From: Erwinia aphidicola
Lineage (GTDB): Bacteria; Pseudomonadota; Gammaproteobacteria; Enterobacterales; Enterobacteriaceae
Length of the DNA stretch: 64,000 nt
Assembly (NCBI RefSeq): GCF_024169515.1
Contig: NZ_JAMKCQ010000001.1
Location: forward strand, 3,472,001 to 3,536,000
Direction: 5' to 3'
Notes under the pieces: generated by a model
What the model was told of the DNA's origin: nothing
What the model saw: only the letters and a program-made list of their open reading frames with translations
Database searches by the model: none
Made by a program: the position numbers and the translations under genes
Shown here: in pieces, positions 48,377 to 57,705 of the stretch
Numbering within the stretch: the first letter of the stretch is position 1
How the letters are laid out: every line of letters begins with the position of its first letter

Positions 48377-50927
48377 GTCTACCGTAATACCCGATGAGTA
48401 TATCGACGCGCTGCCCCTCTCCGCTGAGCGGAAAGGGGAGCTGCGCTCGGCACTGCCGCCTGAATCTGACGACGCCTTTGGCCAGCTGCATCACCTGCTG
48501 GCCGAAGAGGGTCCGGTTGAAACGCGTGCCGATGACGCACCGCAGGAGTCGGTAAAAACACGCGTCGAACAGAGCTGGCCGGATTCCGTTGATGACGGCA
48601 AGCAGTTCGATAAAGATGCGCTGGACCGCACCACGCTGAAAGCGATGCCGAAGCATACCCGCTCTTCCATGTACCCGGAAGAGTGGCGTACCAACCCGGT
48701 GGCGCGCGCGTGGGATTCCGTGCGTGGCCGTAAAACCACCCCGCGTTTTGCCAGCCGCGAAGAGCAGAAAAGTGAAGATAAGTGGCGCCATGTCGGCTCC
48801 ATCCGTCGTTATATTCTGCTGTTCCTCTCTGTTTTCCAGACGGTTGTCGCCACCTGGTATATGAAGACCATTCTGCCTTACCAGGGCTGGGCGCTGATCG
48901 ACCCAATGGAGATGATCAACCAGAACTGGCAGCAGTCGGTGCTGCAGATCCTGCCTTACGTGCTGCAGACCGGGATCCTGTTCCTGTTTGCCGTGCTGTT
49001 CCTGTGGGTCTCCGCCGGTTTCTGGACTGCGCTGATGGGCTTCCTGCAGCTGTTGATCGGTAAGGATAAGTACAGCATCTCCTACCTGACCAACGGTGAC
49101 GAGCCGATCAACCCGGATCACCGAACCGCGCTGATCATGCCGATCTGTAATGAAGACGTTGAGCGCGTGTTCGCCGGCCTGCGTGCGACCTGGGAATCCG
49201 TGGTGCGTACCGGCGAGCAGGACAATTATGACGTCTACATCCTTAGCGACAGTTACAACCCTGATATCTGCATGGCCGAGCAAAAGGCGTGGATGGAGCT
49301 GGTACGTGATGTCGGCGGGGAAGGGCGCATTTTCTACCGCCGCCGCCGCCGTCGCGTAAAACGTAAATCCGGTAACATCGATGACTTCTGCCGCCGCTGG
49401 GGTAGCCAGTACAGCTACATGGTGGTGCTGGATGCGGATAGCGTAATGAGCGGCGAGTGTCTCAACGGGCTGGTGCGTATGATGGAAGCGAACCCGAAAG
49501 CGGGTATCATTCAGTCTTCGCCGAAAGCATCCGGGATGGATACGCTGTATGCGCGCTGCCAGCAGTTTGCTACCCGCGTTTACGGCCCGCTGTTTACCGC
49601 TGGTCTGCACTTCTGGCAGCTGGGCGAGTCGCACTACTGGGGCCATAACGCCATTATCCGCGTTAAGCCGTTCATTGAGCACTGTGCGCTGGCACCGCTG
49701 CCAGGTGAAGGCTCATTCGCCGGTTCAATCCTGTCGCATGACTTTGTGGAAGCTGCACTGATGCGTCGTGCGGGCTGGGGCGTGTGGATCGCTTACGATC
49801 TGCCGGGTTCTTATGAAGAGCTGCCGCCAAACCTGCTGGATGAACTGAAGCGTGACCGTCGCTGGTGCCACGGTAACCTGATGAACTTCCGTCTGTTCCT
49901 GGTAAAAGGCATGCACCCGGTGCACCGTGCGGTGTTCCTGACCGGCGTGATGTCTTACCTGTCTGCTCCGCTGTGGTTTATGTTCCTGGCGCTGTCGACC
50001 GCGCTGCAGGTGGTGCATACGCTGATGGAGCCGCAGTACTTCCTGCAGCCGCGCCAATTGTTCCCGGTGTGGCCGCAGTGGCGCCCTGAACTGGCGATAG
50101 CGCTGTTCTCAACCACCTTAGTGCTGCTGTTCCTGCCGAAGCTGCTGAGCATCGTGCTGGTGTGGTGCAAAGGGGCGAAGCCTTACGGCGGAGCGCTGCG
50201 CGTGCTGGCCTCCCTGTTCCTGGAGATGCTGTTCTCGGTGCTGCTGGCGCCGGTGCGCATGCTGTTCCACACCGTATTCGTGGTCAGCGCGTTTCTTGGC
50301 TGGGAAGTGGTGTGGAACTCGCCACAGCGTGATGATGATGCCACACCGTGGAGCGAAGCGTTCAAACGCCACGGCTCGCAGATGCTGCTGGGCCTGGTGT
50401 GGGCGGGCGGTATGGGCTGGCTGGACCTGAACTTCCTGTGGTGGCTGTCGCCAATCGTGTTCTCGCTGATCCTGTCGCCGTTTGTCTCGGTGTGGTCAAG
50501 CCGTCGCACGCTGGGTCAGGCTTCGAAACGCGGCAAACTGTTCCTGATCCCGGAAGAGTACGATCCGCCGAAGGAGCTGCTGGATACCGACCGTTACGTT
50601 GAGCTGAATCGTGAACGTGCGCTGGAAAATGGCTTTATGCACGCCATGTTCCATCCGTCGTTCAACGCACTGGCCAGCGCAATGGCGACCTCGCGTCACC
50701 TTAACAGCGATATTCTCGACTATGCCCGCGACCGCCGCATTGAGCAGGCGCTCAGCGAGTCACCCTCTAAACTGGATCGCGATCAGCGCCTGGCGCTGTT
50801 CAGTGACCCGGTGACGCTGGCGCGTATGCACTACCGCCTGTGGCAGAATGCGGATAAGTACCACGACTGGTTAGATTATTACCATTCGCTGGAACTGAAC
50901 CCGAAGGCGCTGAATAACGCCAACTAG
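48369..50927 (+). CDS. opgH: Glucan glucosyltransferase H
   Basis: The 852-residue inner-membrane protein is a GT2-family glucosyltransferase. It has a cytoplasmic N-terminus, two membrane segments near 140-220, and the catalytic domain with 'VVLDADS' (DxD-like) and 'RDRRWCHGN' (QxxRW-like, RRW here). Several C-terminal membrane segments follow. It makes and exports the beta-1,2 glucan chain from UDP-glucose and in E. coli also links sugar level to cell size. Length is normal for the family. Confidence 0.96.
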   Translation: MNKSTVIPDEYIDALPLSAERKGELRSALPPESDDAFGQLHHLLAEEGPVETRADDAPQESVKTRVEQSWPDSVDDGKQFDKDALDRTTLKAMPKHTRSSMYPEEWRTNPVARAWDSVRGRKTTPRFASREEQKSEDKWRHVGSIRRYILLFLSVFQTVVATWYMKTILPYQGWALIDPMEMINQNWQQSVLQILPYVLQTGILFLFAVLFLWVSAGFWTALMGFLQLLIGKDKYSISYLTNGDEPINPDHRTALIMPICNEDVERVFAGLRATWESVVRTGEQDNYDVYILSDSYNPDICMAEQKAWMELVRDVGGEGRIFYRRRRRRVKRKSGNIDDFCRRWGSQYSYMVVLDADSVMSGECLNGLVRMMEANPKAGIIQSSPKASGMDTLYARCQQFATRVYGPLFTAGLHFWQLGESHYWGHNAIIRVKPFIEHCALAPLPGEGSFAGSILSHDFVEAALMRRAGWGVWIAYDLPGSYEELPPNLLDELKRDRRWCHGNLMNFRLFLVKGMHPVHRAVFLTGVMSYLSAPLWFMFLALSTALQVVHTLMEPQYFLQPRQLFPVWPQWRPELAIALFSTTLVLLFLPKLLSIVLVWCKGAKPYGGALRVLASLFLEMLFSVLLAPVRMLFHTVFVVSAFLGWEVVWNSPQRDDDATPWSEAFKRHGSQMLLGLVWAGGMGWLDLNFLWWLSPIVFSLILSPFVSVWSSRRTLGQASKRGKLFLIPEEYDPPKELLDTDRYVELNRERALENGFMHAMFHPSFNALASAMATSRHLNSDILDYARDRRIEQALSESPSKLDRDQRLALFSDPVTLARMHYRLWQNADKYHDWLDYYHSLELNPKALNNAN

Positions 50928-50963
50928 TTTGCGGGGCGGGCATGCCGCCCCCGACGACGCGAT

Positions 50964-50993
50964 AAGCCGGAACTCAGGTTCCGGCTTTTTTTT
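50964..50993 (+). terminator. Terminator of opgGH
   Basis: AAGCCGGAAC (50964-50973), a TCAG loop and GTTCCGGCTT (50978-50987) are followed by a T-run. Confidence 0.9.
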
Positions 50994-51071
50994 ACGTTTA
51001 ATTTGCAGTTGCCGCTCTGGTCAAAACTGGACCAGACTGTAGAATAGTGCGTTTTTTACTCTGGGGCAGCG

Positions 51072-51314
51072 ATGGTGACAATGATAGTGCGGGGATTAGC
51101 GGTGGGGCTGTGCGTGCTGGTGCTGAGCGGCTGCGGCAGTATTATCAGCAGAGCCGTGCCCGGACAGGGGCACGGCAATCAATACTACCCCGGCGTACAG
51201 TGGGATATTCGCGACAAGCCGTGGCGTTTTCTCGCCATTATTGACCTGCCGCTGTCGCTGGTGGTGGACACATTACTGCTGCCGGTTGATGCCAGCCACG
51301 GGCCTTACGAGTAA
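51072..51314 (+). CDS. yceK: YceK-family lipoprotein
   Basis: The 80-residue protein has a lipoprotein signal ending in 'VLSGCGS' and the conserved 'YYPGVQWDIRDKPWRFLAIIDLPLSLVVDTLLLPVD' of YceK (DUF1375). It is predicted in the outer membrane; function is not known. It lies between opgH and msyB as in E. coli, converging with msyB over ten bases. Confidence 0.9.
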   Translation: MVTMIVRGLAVGLCVLVLSGCGSIISRAVPGQGHGNQYYPGVQWDIRDKPWRFLAIIDLPLSLVVDTLLLPVDASHGPYE

Positions 51315-51706
51315 TTATTGTCGGCGTCGGTGTTATCGTCTTCCCACTCTCCCGCTGCCGCGTCGGCCTCTTCGCTGCCGGCAGGCGGTTCCAGCTGGAA
51401 TTCGCCCTCATCCCACTCGTACAGCGTCTTCTCCGGCAGCCACTCCTGACGCAGTTCAACCTCATCGAAATCATCTTCAAAGATGGCCTGCGCCGCATCT
51501 CCACTGCGGAAGGCCAGTAGCTCTCCTTCATCACTGTCATCGGTGAGAAACTCCGCCTGCCACATGATATCCCCATCCTGCATCACAAACTTCTGCAGAT
51601 TGAACTGGTTAACAGAGGCTTCACCCTCGTCCAGCTCCGGGTTATCGGCAAGGTACTCTTCACGTGCCATCTCAATCGCTTCTTCCAGCGTGGCATACAT
51701 GCTCAT
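51305..51706 (-). CDS. msyB: Acidic protein MsyB
   Basis: This 133-residue protein is very acidic and reads 'MYATLEEAIEMAREEYLADNP' at the start, as in MsyB. E. coli MsyB in high copy suppresses secY and secA mutations, and the gene is stress-related. The C-terminal tail is longer and more acidic than I recall from E. coli. Position between yceK and mdtG agrees. The ATG follows GAGGAGATGCC. Confidence 0.92.
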   Translation of the reverse strand: MSMYATLEEAIEMAREEYLADNPELDEGEASVNQFNLQKFVMQDGDIMWQAEFLTDDSDEGELLAFRSGDAAQAIFEDDFDEVELRQEWLPEKTLYEWDEGEFQLEPPAGSEEADAAAGEWEDDNTDADNNYS

Positions 51707-51823
51707 GGCATCTCCTCAGGTCAAAAATGACTAAAGAGTAATTGTTGTCGCTATGGGCAAAGATGCAAGGCGGGGGAGGAGAAATATTTTCGTGGTGATT
51801 TATTGCACGGGTATTGTCAGGGT

Positions 51824-52060
51824 TTATCCCTGAACCCCCATCCACTGCTTCAGCTTGGCCACCGAGGCAGGGGCCTGATAAACCAATCCACGCCCATCTT
51901 TGAGCGAACGCAATAAACCGCGAGCGGCCAGTGTCTTCAGGCGACTTCTGGCGGTGTTATCCGAGAGTGACAGACGCTGGCTGACGCCGGCGGCGCTCAG
52001 CAGAGAGCCGGGAGCGTTTAGCGCGAGTGCCAGAATATCCTGCGCGGTTTTATCCAGCAT
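51824..52060 (-). CDS. Small winged-helix protein
   Basis: From ATG 52060 this gives 78 residues: 'LDKTAQDILALALNAPGSLLSAAGVSQRLSLSDNTARSRL' is a winged helix-turn-helix, followed by 'KTLAARGLLRSLKDGRGLVYQAP'. It looks like a small DNA-binding regulator; a PapI-like fold is possible, but I do not recognise a family. A TTG at 52105 would lengthen it by 15 residues. It overlaps the 37-aa ORF upstream by 11 bases and is preceded by a nested palindrome, so it may repress its own promoter. It is not part of the E. coli layout. Confidence 0.6.
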   Translation of the reverse strand: MLDKTAQDILALALNAPGSLLSAAGVSQRLSLSDNTARSRLKTLAARGLLRSLKDGRGLVYQAPASVAKLKQWMGVQG

Positions 52061-52163
52061 GAAGATATTTACTGTCGCTGGCGCTATGCTGCGCCAGTAG
52101 TGCAATAAGCTCCTCAGCGCTAAGTTCAGCCTCAGCCACTGAGGGCGGCGTTTTGATTCTCAT
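52050..52163 (-). CDS. 37-residue ORF upstream of winged-helix gene
   Basis: An ATG at 52163 opens a frame of 37 codons, beginning MRIKTPPSVAEAELS and ending 'SKYLHAG'. It is helical and acidic ('ELSAEELIALLAQHS'). Its stop overlaps the start region of the winged-helix gene, as in a coupled pair. The start codon sits at the edge of the palindrome. It could be a leader peptide, a small antitoxin-like partner or noise; I favour a coupled small gene because of the overlap. Confidence 0.4.
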   Translation of the reverse strand: MRIKTPPSVAEAELSAEELIALLAQHSASDSKYLHAG

Positions 52164-52208
52164 CTCAGACAATCTCAAAAAGGCTATTATTTGAGATTAC
52201 TTGAGATG
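52161..52208. promoter_or_regulatory. 48-bp nested palindromic operator
   Basis: Outer half-sites CATCTCA (52161-52167) and TGAGATG (52202-52208) enclose inner half-sites ATCTCAAA (52172-52179) and TTTGAGAT (52190-52197). The gaps of four bases on each side and the centre of ten make it exactly symmetric. On the minus strand TTGCGG-N17-TAATCT across it could be a promoter for the small operon. Four TGAGAT half-sites suggest binding of two dimers. Confidence 0.7.
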
Positions 52209-52228
52209 AGCCGCCACCGCAATTCCCT

Positions 52229-53491
52229 TTACTCTGCTTCCGATAGCGGGCGCTGTTCTTCTTCCCGCACCACCATTCTTTCGGTTCGTTTTCTCAGCGT
52301 GTACCAGGTGTACCCCACGTTGAACAGCACGATGCAGGCGGTGACCAGAAACACCGCACGGAAACCGTAATGGGCCGACACCGCGGCGCCCATCAACGGG
52401 CCACTGACGTTGCCGATGTCGCGGAAAGACTGGTTATAGCTGAAGATGCGCCCGGCGACCTGATTGCTGGCGTTGTAGATCAGCAGCGACTGCACCGCTG
52501 GCAGTAATGCACCGTCGGCGGCGCCGAGCAGAAAGCGCAGGATCCCCAGCTGCCACGCACTCTGCACAAAAGCCATCGGGATCAGTAGCACGACTGAAAT
52601 CAGCAGCATGGCAACGAGGATTCGCTCCGGGCCGATGCGATCCCCCAGCCTGCCAAGGCGTGGCGCACTCATCAGCGCCGCCACGCCAGGCACCGAGGCA
52701 ATCATGCCGCTAATAAAGGCCAGATTCGCCACGTTGCCCGCCAGCTCGCGCACGTACAGCGTCAGAATGGGGGCAATCGAACCGGTAGCGACCTGGATTA
52801 TCAGCGTGGTGACGAACAGTGCCAGCACCAGCCGGGGATTTTTCAGCGAGGAGAACACCTGGCGGGCGTGCAGCAGATCTTTTTTCTGCACCGGGGTGAA
52901 GCTCTCACGGATGCAGAACAGGGTCATCAGGAAGCAGGAGAACAGCACCGCCGCAGTAATATAGAACACCGGGCGCAGGCCAAAGCTGTCGGCCAGCAGG
53001 CCGCCGATTAGCGGGCCGATCAGCGCGCCGCTGACCGCCCCGGTTGACAGCCAGCCCATCGCCCAGCCGGTTTTATTACGCGGCACCTGGGTGGCGATCA
53101 GCGCGTTGGCATTGGGCACAAACCCCCCGAGCAGGCCGAGCAGTGCACGCAGCGCCAGAAACTGCCAGACGGAAGTGGCCATACCCATCAGCATCATCAC
53201 AATTGCCATGCCCAGGGCGGAGCGCAGCAGCATGATTTTGCGGCCTTTACGGTCGGCAAGTCCGCCCCAGAAAGGGGATGCAATAGCAGAGAACAGGAAA
53301 GTGATGCTAAAAACCAGCCCGGACCAGATGTTCAGCGCCTGGGGATCGGTAATGCCCAGCTGCTCGACATACAGTGGCAGAAAGGGCATAACCAGGCTGA
53401 AACCGGCGCCGGTGAGGAAACATCCCACCCAGGCGACAAAGAGATTTCTCTGCCAGTTGATGACAGTTGAGGGCGTATCGGCCGTAGACAT
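52229..53491 (-). CDS. mdtG: MFS drug efflux protein MdtG
   Basis: The 420-residue inner-membrane protein has 12 hydrophobic segments and the MFS motif A '[10 protein letters not shown]' between segments 2 and 3. The start '[36 protein letters not shown]' is MdtG-like. In E. coli it gives resistance to fosfomycin and deoxycholate and belongs to the mar-sox-rob regulon. The C-terminal tail is acidic. It lies between msyB and lpxL as expected. Confidence 0.93.
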   Translation of the reverse strand: MSTADTPSTVINWQRNLFVAWVGCFLTGAGFSLVMPFLPLYVEQLGITDPQALNIWSGLVFSITFLFSAIASPFWGGLADRKGRKIMLLRSALGMAIVMMLMGMATSVWQFLALRALLGLLGGFVPNANALIATQVPRNKTGWAMGWLSTGAVSGALIGPLIGGLLADSFGLRPVFYITAAVLFSCFLMTLFCIRESFTPVQKKDLLHARQVFSSLKNPRLVLALFVTTLIIQVATGSIAPILTLYVRELAGNVANLAFISGMIASVPGVAALMSAPRLGRLGDRIGPERILVAMLLISVVLLIPMAFVQSAWQLGILRFLLGAADGALLPAVQSLLIYNASNQVAGRIFSYNQSFRDIGNVSGPLMGAAVSAHYGFRAVFLVTACIVLFNVGYTWYTLRKRTERMVVREEEQRPLSEAE

Positions 53492-53615
53492 AGCGTGTGC
53501 AGTAACCTTAGAAGTTAACGTCGCAAATTAACCATTAGCTGGCTAAGTATGCGCCTTTAAATGCTCACTGCCTAGCCACTGCAGAAATAAATGAAAAACG
53601 GTTTCAAATAGTGGA

Positions 53616-53637
53616 ACAGGCCGGATAACCGGCCTGT
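53616..53637 (-). terminator. Hairpin after lpxL
   Basis: ACAGGCCGG (53616-53624), an ATAA loop and CCGGCCTGT (53629-53637) form a nine-base-pair stem just past the lpxL stop. The following T-run on the minus strand is weak. Confidence 0.55.
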
Positions 53638-53646
53638 GGAGAGGGA

Positions 53647-54567
53647 TCAGTAAAGGGAAGGTTGACCTTCCGGGCGGGTCTTAAAGCGGCGATGCAGCCA
53701 CATATACTGATCTGGCGCCATCAGTACGCCGTGCTCGACCACGCGGTTCATCGCGGCGGCTGTGGCGACTTCATTGTCCAGTGGGATATCCTGAACTTCC
53801 GGCAGGATCACCATCTCATAGCCTTTACCCGACGGCAGGCGGCGTGGCACAAAAGGGATCACTGCCGGATTGCCGCTGCGGATCAGCAGGTAGCTGCCTT
53901 TAGTGGTTGCCGCCTGGTCAACGCCGAAAAACGGTACAAATACGCTGCTGCGCGGACCGTAGTCGTGGTCCGGAGCGTACCAGATAATATCGCCGTTTTT
54001 CAGGGCGCGGATCATGCCTTTCAGATCCTTGCGGTCCAGCATGCTTTTATTGGAACGCATACGGCCCCAGGTTTGCAGCCAGTCAATCAGCGCGTTGTCG
54101 TTGGGGCGGTAAACGCCAATACCCGGGTTGTGGATGCCGAAAATACGCGCGCCCAGTTCCAGGGTTAAAAAGTGCATGCCAATCAGCAATACGCCTTTAC
54201 CGTCGGCAGCTGCTTTGCTGATGTGCTCCAGGCCGCTGACGCTGAACCATTTTTTGATGCGCCAGTCAGGCCAGAACCATGCCATGCCGGTTTCTATCAG
54301 GCCCATGCCGAGCGATTCGAAGTTGCGTGTTACCAGAGCTTCACGCTCGGCGGCAGGCATCTGCGGGAAACAGACTTCCAGGTTGCGCCGGGCAACCTCC
54401 ACACGGCGCTTCAGAAAGTGCATTGACAGCCGACCCAGCCCGCAACCAATGTAGCGGAGCAGGGGGTAGGGCAGCATCACCAACAGGTAAAGCAGGGCAA
54501 TACCCAACCAGGTAAACCAATAACGGGGATGCAGCAATGCGCGACGAAATTGAGGCAGCTGAGTCAT
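53647..54567 (-). CDS. lpxL: Lipid A lauroyl acyltransferase
   Basis: This 306-residue protein has one N-terminal membrane anchor and the HX4E acyltransferase motif '[10 protein letters not shown]' (His near residue 132). LpxL adds the secondary laurate to Kdo2-lipid IVA at the inner membrane. Conserved blocks '[17 protein letters not shown]' and '[18 protein letters not shown]' follow. Length equals E. coli LpxL. It diverges from trhO with about 300 bases between. Confidence 0.95.
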   Translation of the reverse strand: MTQLPQFRRALLHPRYWFTWLGIALLYLLVMLPYPLLRYIGCGLGRLSMHFLKRRVEVARRNLEVCFPQMPAAEREALVTRNFESLGMGLIETGMAWFWPDWRIKKWFSVSGLEHISKAAADGKGVLLIGMHFLTLELGARIFGIHNPGIGVYRPNDNALIDWLQTWGRMRSNKSMLDRKDLKGMIRALKNGDIIWYAPDHDYGPRSSVFVPFFGVDQAATTKGSYLLIRSGNPAVIPFVPRRLPSGKGYEMVILPEVQDIPLDNEVATAAAMNRVVEHGVLMAPDQYMWLHRRFKTRPEGQPSLY

Positions 54568-54861
54568 GATTTTCCAGATCGCAAAAAAAGGGGGAACATT
54601 ATAGTGCCCGTTTAAAATGAGTTATGGCCTATTGTGCCATTTTATTCGCATCAGATGAAATAAGCGCCTGTTCAGATTAGGTTTTCACGGGCAGGTAGGT
54701 CAGGTGTGCTGCTAATAGCATAGTCATAATGCGCATATTGCGCATCGCTTTTTGCGCCGACTGCTGCTATTTACAGCGTTCATGCACGACAAACCCCGGG
54801 TCTCTCAGGTATGATAGCGCCGCAAAATTTTCCCTCTCTTTAGAATTCAGGAACGTACACC

Positions 54862-55908
54862 ATGCCAGTGTTACATAACCTTGTTTCCAATGAAGAGCTG
54901 AAGGCACGCATGCTGGCCGAAACCGAGCCGCGTACCACAGTCTCTTTTTATAAATACTTCACTATTGACGATCCGCGTGCGTTTCGCGACGCGCTCTACG
55001 TTACCCTCACCAAACTAAACGTGTTTGGCCGCGTCTACGTCGCCGCCGAGGGAATTAACGCGCAGGTCAGCGTTCCCGCCAGCCAGTACGAGCAGATGAA
55101 AGCCGCGCTGTACGCTTTCCACCCGGCGCTGAATAACCTGCGCATGAACATCGCGCTGGATGATGACGGTAAATCTTTCTGGGTACTGCGTCTGAAAGTA
55201 CGTGAGCGCATTGTGGCTGACGGTATTACCGACGACAGCTTTGATGCCAGCGATGTCGGCGCCTATCTGAAAGCGGCGGAAGTGAACGCCATGCTAGACG
55301 ATCCGCAAGCGGTGTTTGTCGATATGCGTAACCACTATGAGTATGAAGTGGGCCATTTTGAAAACGCGCTGGAGATCCCGGCGGATACTTTCCGCGACCA
55401 GCTGCCGATGGCAGTTGATATGCTGCAGCAGGATAAAGACAAAAAAATCGTCATGTACTGCACCGGGGGGATCCGCTGTGAGAAAGCCAGCGCCTGGATG
55501 CGTCATAACGGTTATGAGAATGTCTACCACATCGAAGGCGGAATTATTGAGTATGCCCGCCGCGCGCGCGAGCAGGGCTTACCGGTGCGCTTTAAAGGCA
55601 AAAACTTTGTCTTCGATGAGCGAATGGGCGAGCGGATTTCAGACGATGTGATTGCCAACTGCCACCAGTGCGGAGCGCCCTGTGACACCCATGTAAACTG
55701 CCTGAATGACGGCTGCCATCTGCTGTTCATCCAGTGCCCAAGCTGCGCCGAGAAGTTTCATAACTGCTGCAGCCCGCTCTGTATGGAAGAGCTGGCACTG
55801 CCGCCGGAAGAGCAGCGTGCGCGTCGTGCGGGCCGTGAAAACGGCAATAAGATTTTCAACAAGTCGCGCGGCCTGCTGAGCACCACCATGCATATTCCTG
55901 AAGAGTAA
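54862..55908 (+). CDS. trhO: tRNA uridine-5-oxyacetic acid hydroxylase TrhO
   Basis: The 348-residue protein has an N-terminal acylphosphatase-like part and a rhodanese domain with catalytic Cys in '[16 protein letters not shown]'. A cysteine-rich C-terminus follows ('[15 protein letters not shown]', '[12 protein letters not shown]'), as in TrhO/YceA. It hydroxylates U34 of tRNAs on the way to cmo5U. The ATG at 54862 is the expected start. A strong hairpin terminator follows at 55918-55941. Confidence 0.95.
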   Translation: MPVLHNLVSNEELKARMLAETEPRTTVSFYKYFTIDDPRAFRDALYVTLTKLNVFGRVYVAAEGINAQVSVPASQYEQMKAALYAFHPALNNLRMNIALDDDGKSFWVLRLKVRERIVADGITDDSFDASDVGAYLKAAEVNAMLDDPQAVFVDMRNHYEYEVGHFENALEIPADTFRDQLPMAVDMLQQDKDKKIVMYCTGGIRCEKASAWMRHNGYENVYHIEGGIIEYARRAREQGLPVRFKGKNFVFDERMGERISDDVIANCHQCGAPCDTHVNCLNDGCHLLFIQCPSCAEKFHNCCSPLCMEELALPPEEQRARRAGRENGNKIFNKSRGLLSTTMHIPEE

Positions 55909-55917
55909 CAGGCTGAA

Positions 55918-55941
55918 CTCACCGGGCTCAGGCCCGGTGAG
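55918..55941 (+). terminator. Hairpin after trhO
   Basis: CTCACCGGGC (55918-55927), a TCAG loop and GCCCGGTGAG (55932-55941) form a strong stem between the convergent trhO and yceI genes. No T-run is evident. Confidence 0.65.
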
Positions 55942-55949
55942 TGTGATGG

Positions 55950-56525
55950 CTACTGGCGCACGCCTTCCACCGAGATCATCAGCTCCACTTGCTGCGATGC
56001 CGGGCCCAAATCCTTATCAATGTTGAACTCTTTCAGCGCGATAGTTCCCGTTGCTTCAAAGCCAGCACGGTAGCCACCCCACGGATCTTTACCTTCCCCC
56101 GTCAGTTTTGCCGCCAGTTTTACCGGTTTAGTCACGCCGTTCAGCGTCAGGTCACCGTCTACGATCAGACCATCGCCCTGTTTGCTGACCTTGGTGGAAA
56201 CAAACGTTGCCTGGGGGAACTTCCCGGCATTGAGGAAATCAGCGCTGCGCAGGTGCTTGTCACGCTCGGCGTGGTTAGTGTCGACGCTGCCGGTATTGAT
56301 AGTCACGTTAACTTTGTCTTTGCCAGGGTCGGCCTGGTCAAAGGTAAAGCTGCCGTCGAAATCTTTAAACGTGCCGTAAAGCCAGCTGTAGCCCAGGTGC
56401 TTGATGCGGAACTGCACGAAAGCATGCTGCCCCTCTTTATCAATTTTGTAGTCGGCTGCGGCGGCTGTCCCCGCCGTCATCAGCAGGGCGGCGGTAGTGA
56501 TGGCCAGAATACTTTTCTTCAACAT
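55950..56525 (-). CDS. yceI: YceI-family periplasmic protein
   Basis: From ATG 56525, behind GGAATGGAG, the protein has 191 residues. It has a signal peptide ending 'TAAA' and then '[27 protein letters not shown]', a lipocalin-like barrel that binds isoprenoid lipids in relatives. In E. coli yceI responds to osmotic stress and high pH. It follows the cytochrome b561 gene by 20 bases, so the two form the yceJ-yceI operon. Confidence 0.94.
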   Translation of the reverse strand: MLKKSILAITTAALLMTAGTAAAADYKIDKEGQHAFVQFRIKHLGYSWLYGTFKDFDGSFTFDQADPGKDKVNVTINTGSVDTNHAERDKHLRSADFLNAGKFPQATFVSTKVSKQGDGLIVDGDLTLNGVTKPVKLAAKLTGEGKDPWGGYRAGFEATGTIALKEFNIDKDLGPASQQVELMISVEGVRQ

Positions 56526-56545
56526 GGTGTTCTCCATTCCAGAGG

Positions 56546-57100
56546 TTAATGGATGCGGCGGCCCAGCATCCTTTTCAAGGTAATATCACGATCGATAAAG
56601 TGGTGTTTTAGCGCGGCCAGGGCGTGCAGCCCGGAGAGGATCACCACGCTCCACGCCAGCCAAAGATGGACTTCCCCCGCCAGATCCGCCTGCTCGCCCA
56701 GCCCGGAAAACAGCGCAGGAACCGGCAGGATACCGAAGACATTGATCGGTTTGCCCTCTGCGGTAGAGATCAGATAACCGGTAATCAGAATGGCGAACAG
56801 CACGCCGTACAGCAGCAGATGCGCGGTGATGGCGCTATAGCGTACTAGCGGGGAATAGCTGCTGAGCGGTTTCGGCGGCGGCGAAACAAAGCGCCACACC
56901 ACGCGTACAATCATGACCGCGAACAGCGTGATGCCGATGCTTTTGTGCAGTTCGGGAGCTTTGTGATACCAGGTATCATAATAACCGAGGGTGACCATCC
57001 ACAGTCCGAGGGCAAACATTCCGTAGACCGCAGCCGCGACCAGCCAGTGCAGGGTGATGCTCAGTGAGCCATATTTTGCAGCGCTATTTTTTAACGGCAT
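56546..57100 (-). CDS. yceJ: Cytochrome b561 family protein YceJ
   Basis: The protein of 184 residues starts at 57100 behind a purine-rich GGAACCCAGG. It has four membrane segments with His ligands in '[13 protein letters not shown]', '[11 protein letters not shown]', '[12 protein letters not shown]' and '[13 protein letters not shown]'-like positions (the last reads '[14 protein letters not shown]'), the di-haem b561 pattern. It should pass electrons in the inner membrane. The pairing with yceI is conserved. Confidence 0.9.
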   Translation of the reverse strand: MPLKNSAAKYGSLSITLHWLVAAAVYGMFALGLWMVTLGYYDTWYHKAPELHKSIGITLFAVMIVRVVWRFVSPPPKPLSSYSPLVRYSAITAHLLLYGVLFAILITGYLISTAEGKPINVFGILPVPALFSGLGEQADLAGEVHLWLAWSVVILSGLHALAALKHHFIDRDITLKRMLGRRIH

Positions 57101-57705
57101 CCTGGGTTCCGCCAATAAGAATTTTAAGTCAGACTGACGGCGACAAGGGTGAAAATCAACAAATAAATTAACTGATTACTAAATTAAATCTCATCATGAA
57201 ATATTTTGAATAAAATAATGGCTTATCACCAGTAAATCAGAAAGCGGGTGGCCTGATATGGCTCTGTGCTCGATTTTGTCGAGAAGATTTGCCATGGTGA
57301 GGGCAGGATCATGTTCTGTATTTTTGTCTTTAATTTCAATAAATGTCATTTTTATGTCACGTTATGTCAATAATACCTGCGGTGTAATAGTTATTTTGCT
57401 TAATGAATAGGGCGGGCGTGATAGCCGCCGGGGGCCGCCTGCCAGTGGACTCTATTAACCAGGGCGGAGAGGGTGGCGAATACGGCAGGTTTGCTCGCCA
57501 ATGGCAGCGATTAGTATGGTTAACTTGAAAAATCACCGAATCTTGTATAGATTAAATTTGTGTAAGCAGCGGCAGTCTAAGATTTACCGTTCATTACCAT
57601 CCGCATTTTCGCTGCGTTATAGCTTTCTTCCCCTCTGTTATTCCCCACTATTTTTCAGGCGACGAAAGCTATAAGGCTGCTCACTCACTACTAAAGGGAG
57701 CTGCT
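57101..57705 (+). promoter_or_regulatory. Long regulatory gap upstream of proP
   Basis: No gene is visible in these 600 bases. They must hold the yceJ and proP promoters. TTGAAA at 57525-57530 and TAGATT/TATAGA near 57546-57553 could form one for proP. A small hairpin (CTCGA...TCGAG, 57269-57283) is present. In E. coli proP has CRP- and Fis-regulated promoters; I could not confirm those sites here. Confidence 0.4.

Noticed and set aside
48318..49682. Minus-strand ORF of 454 codons opposite opgH
   Set aside because: It is an antisense shadow in GC-rich coding sequence, rich in His, Arg and Gln, with no ribosome site.
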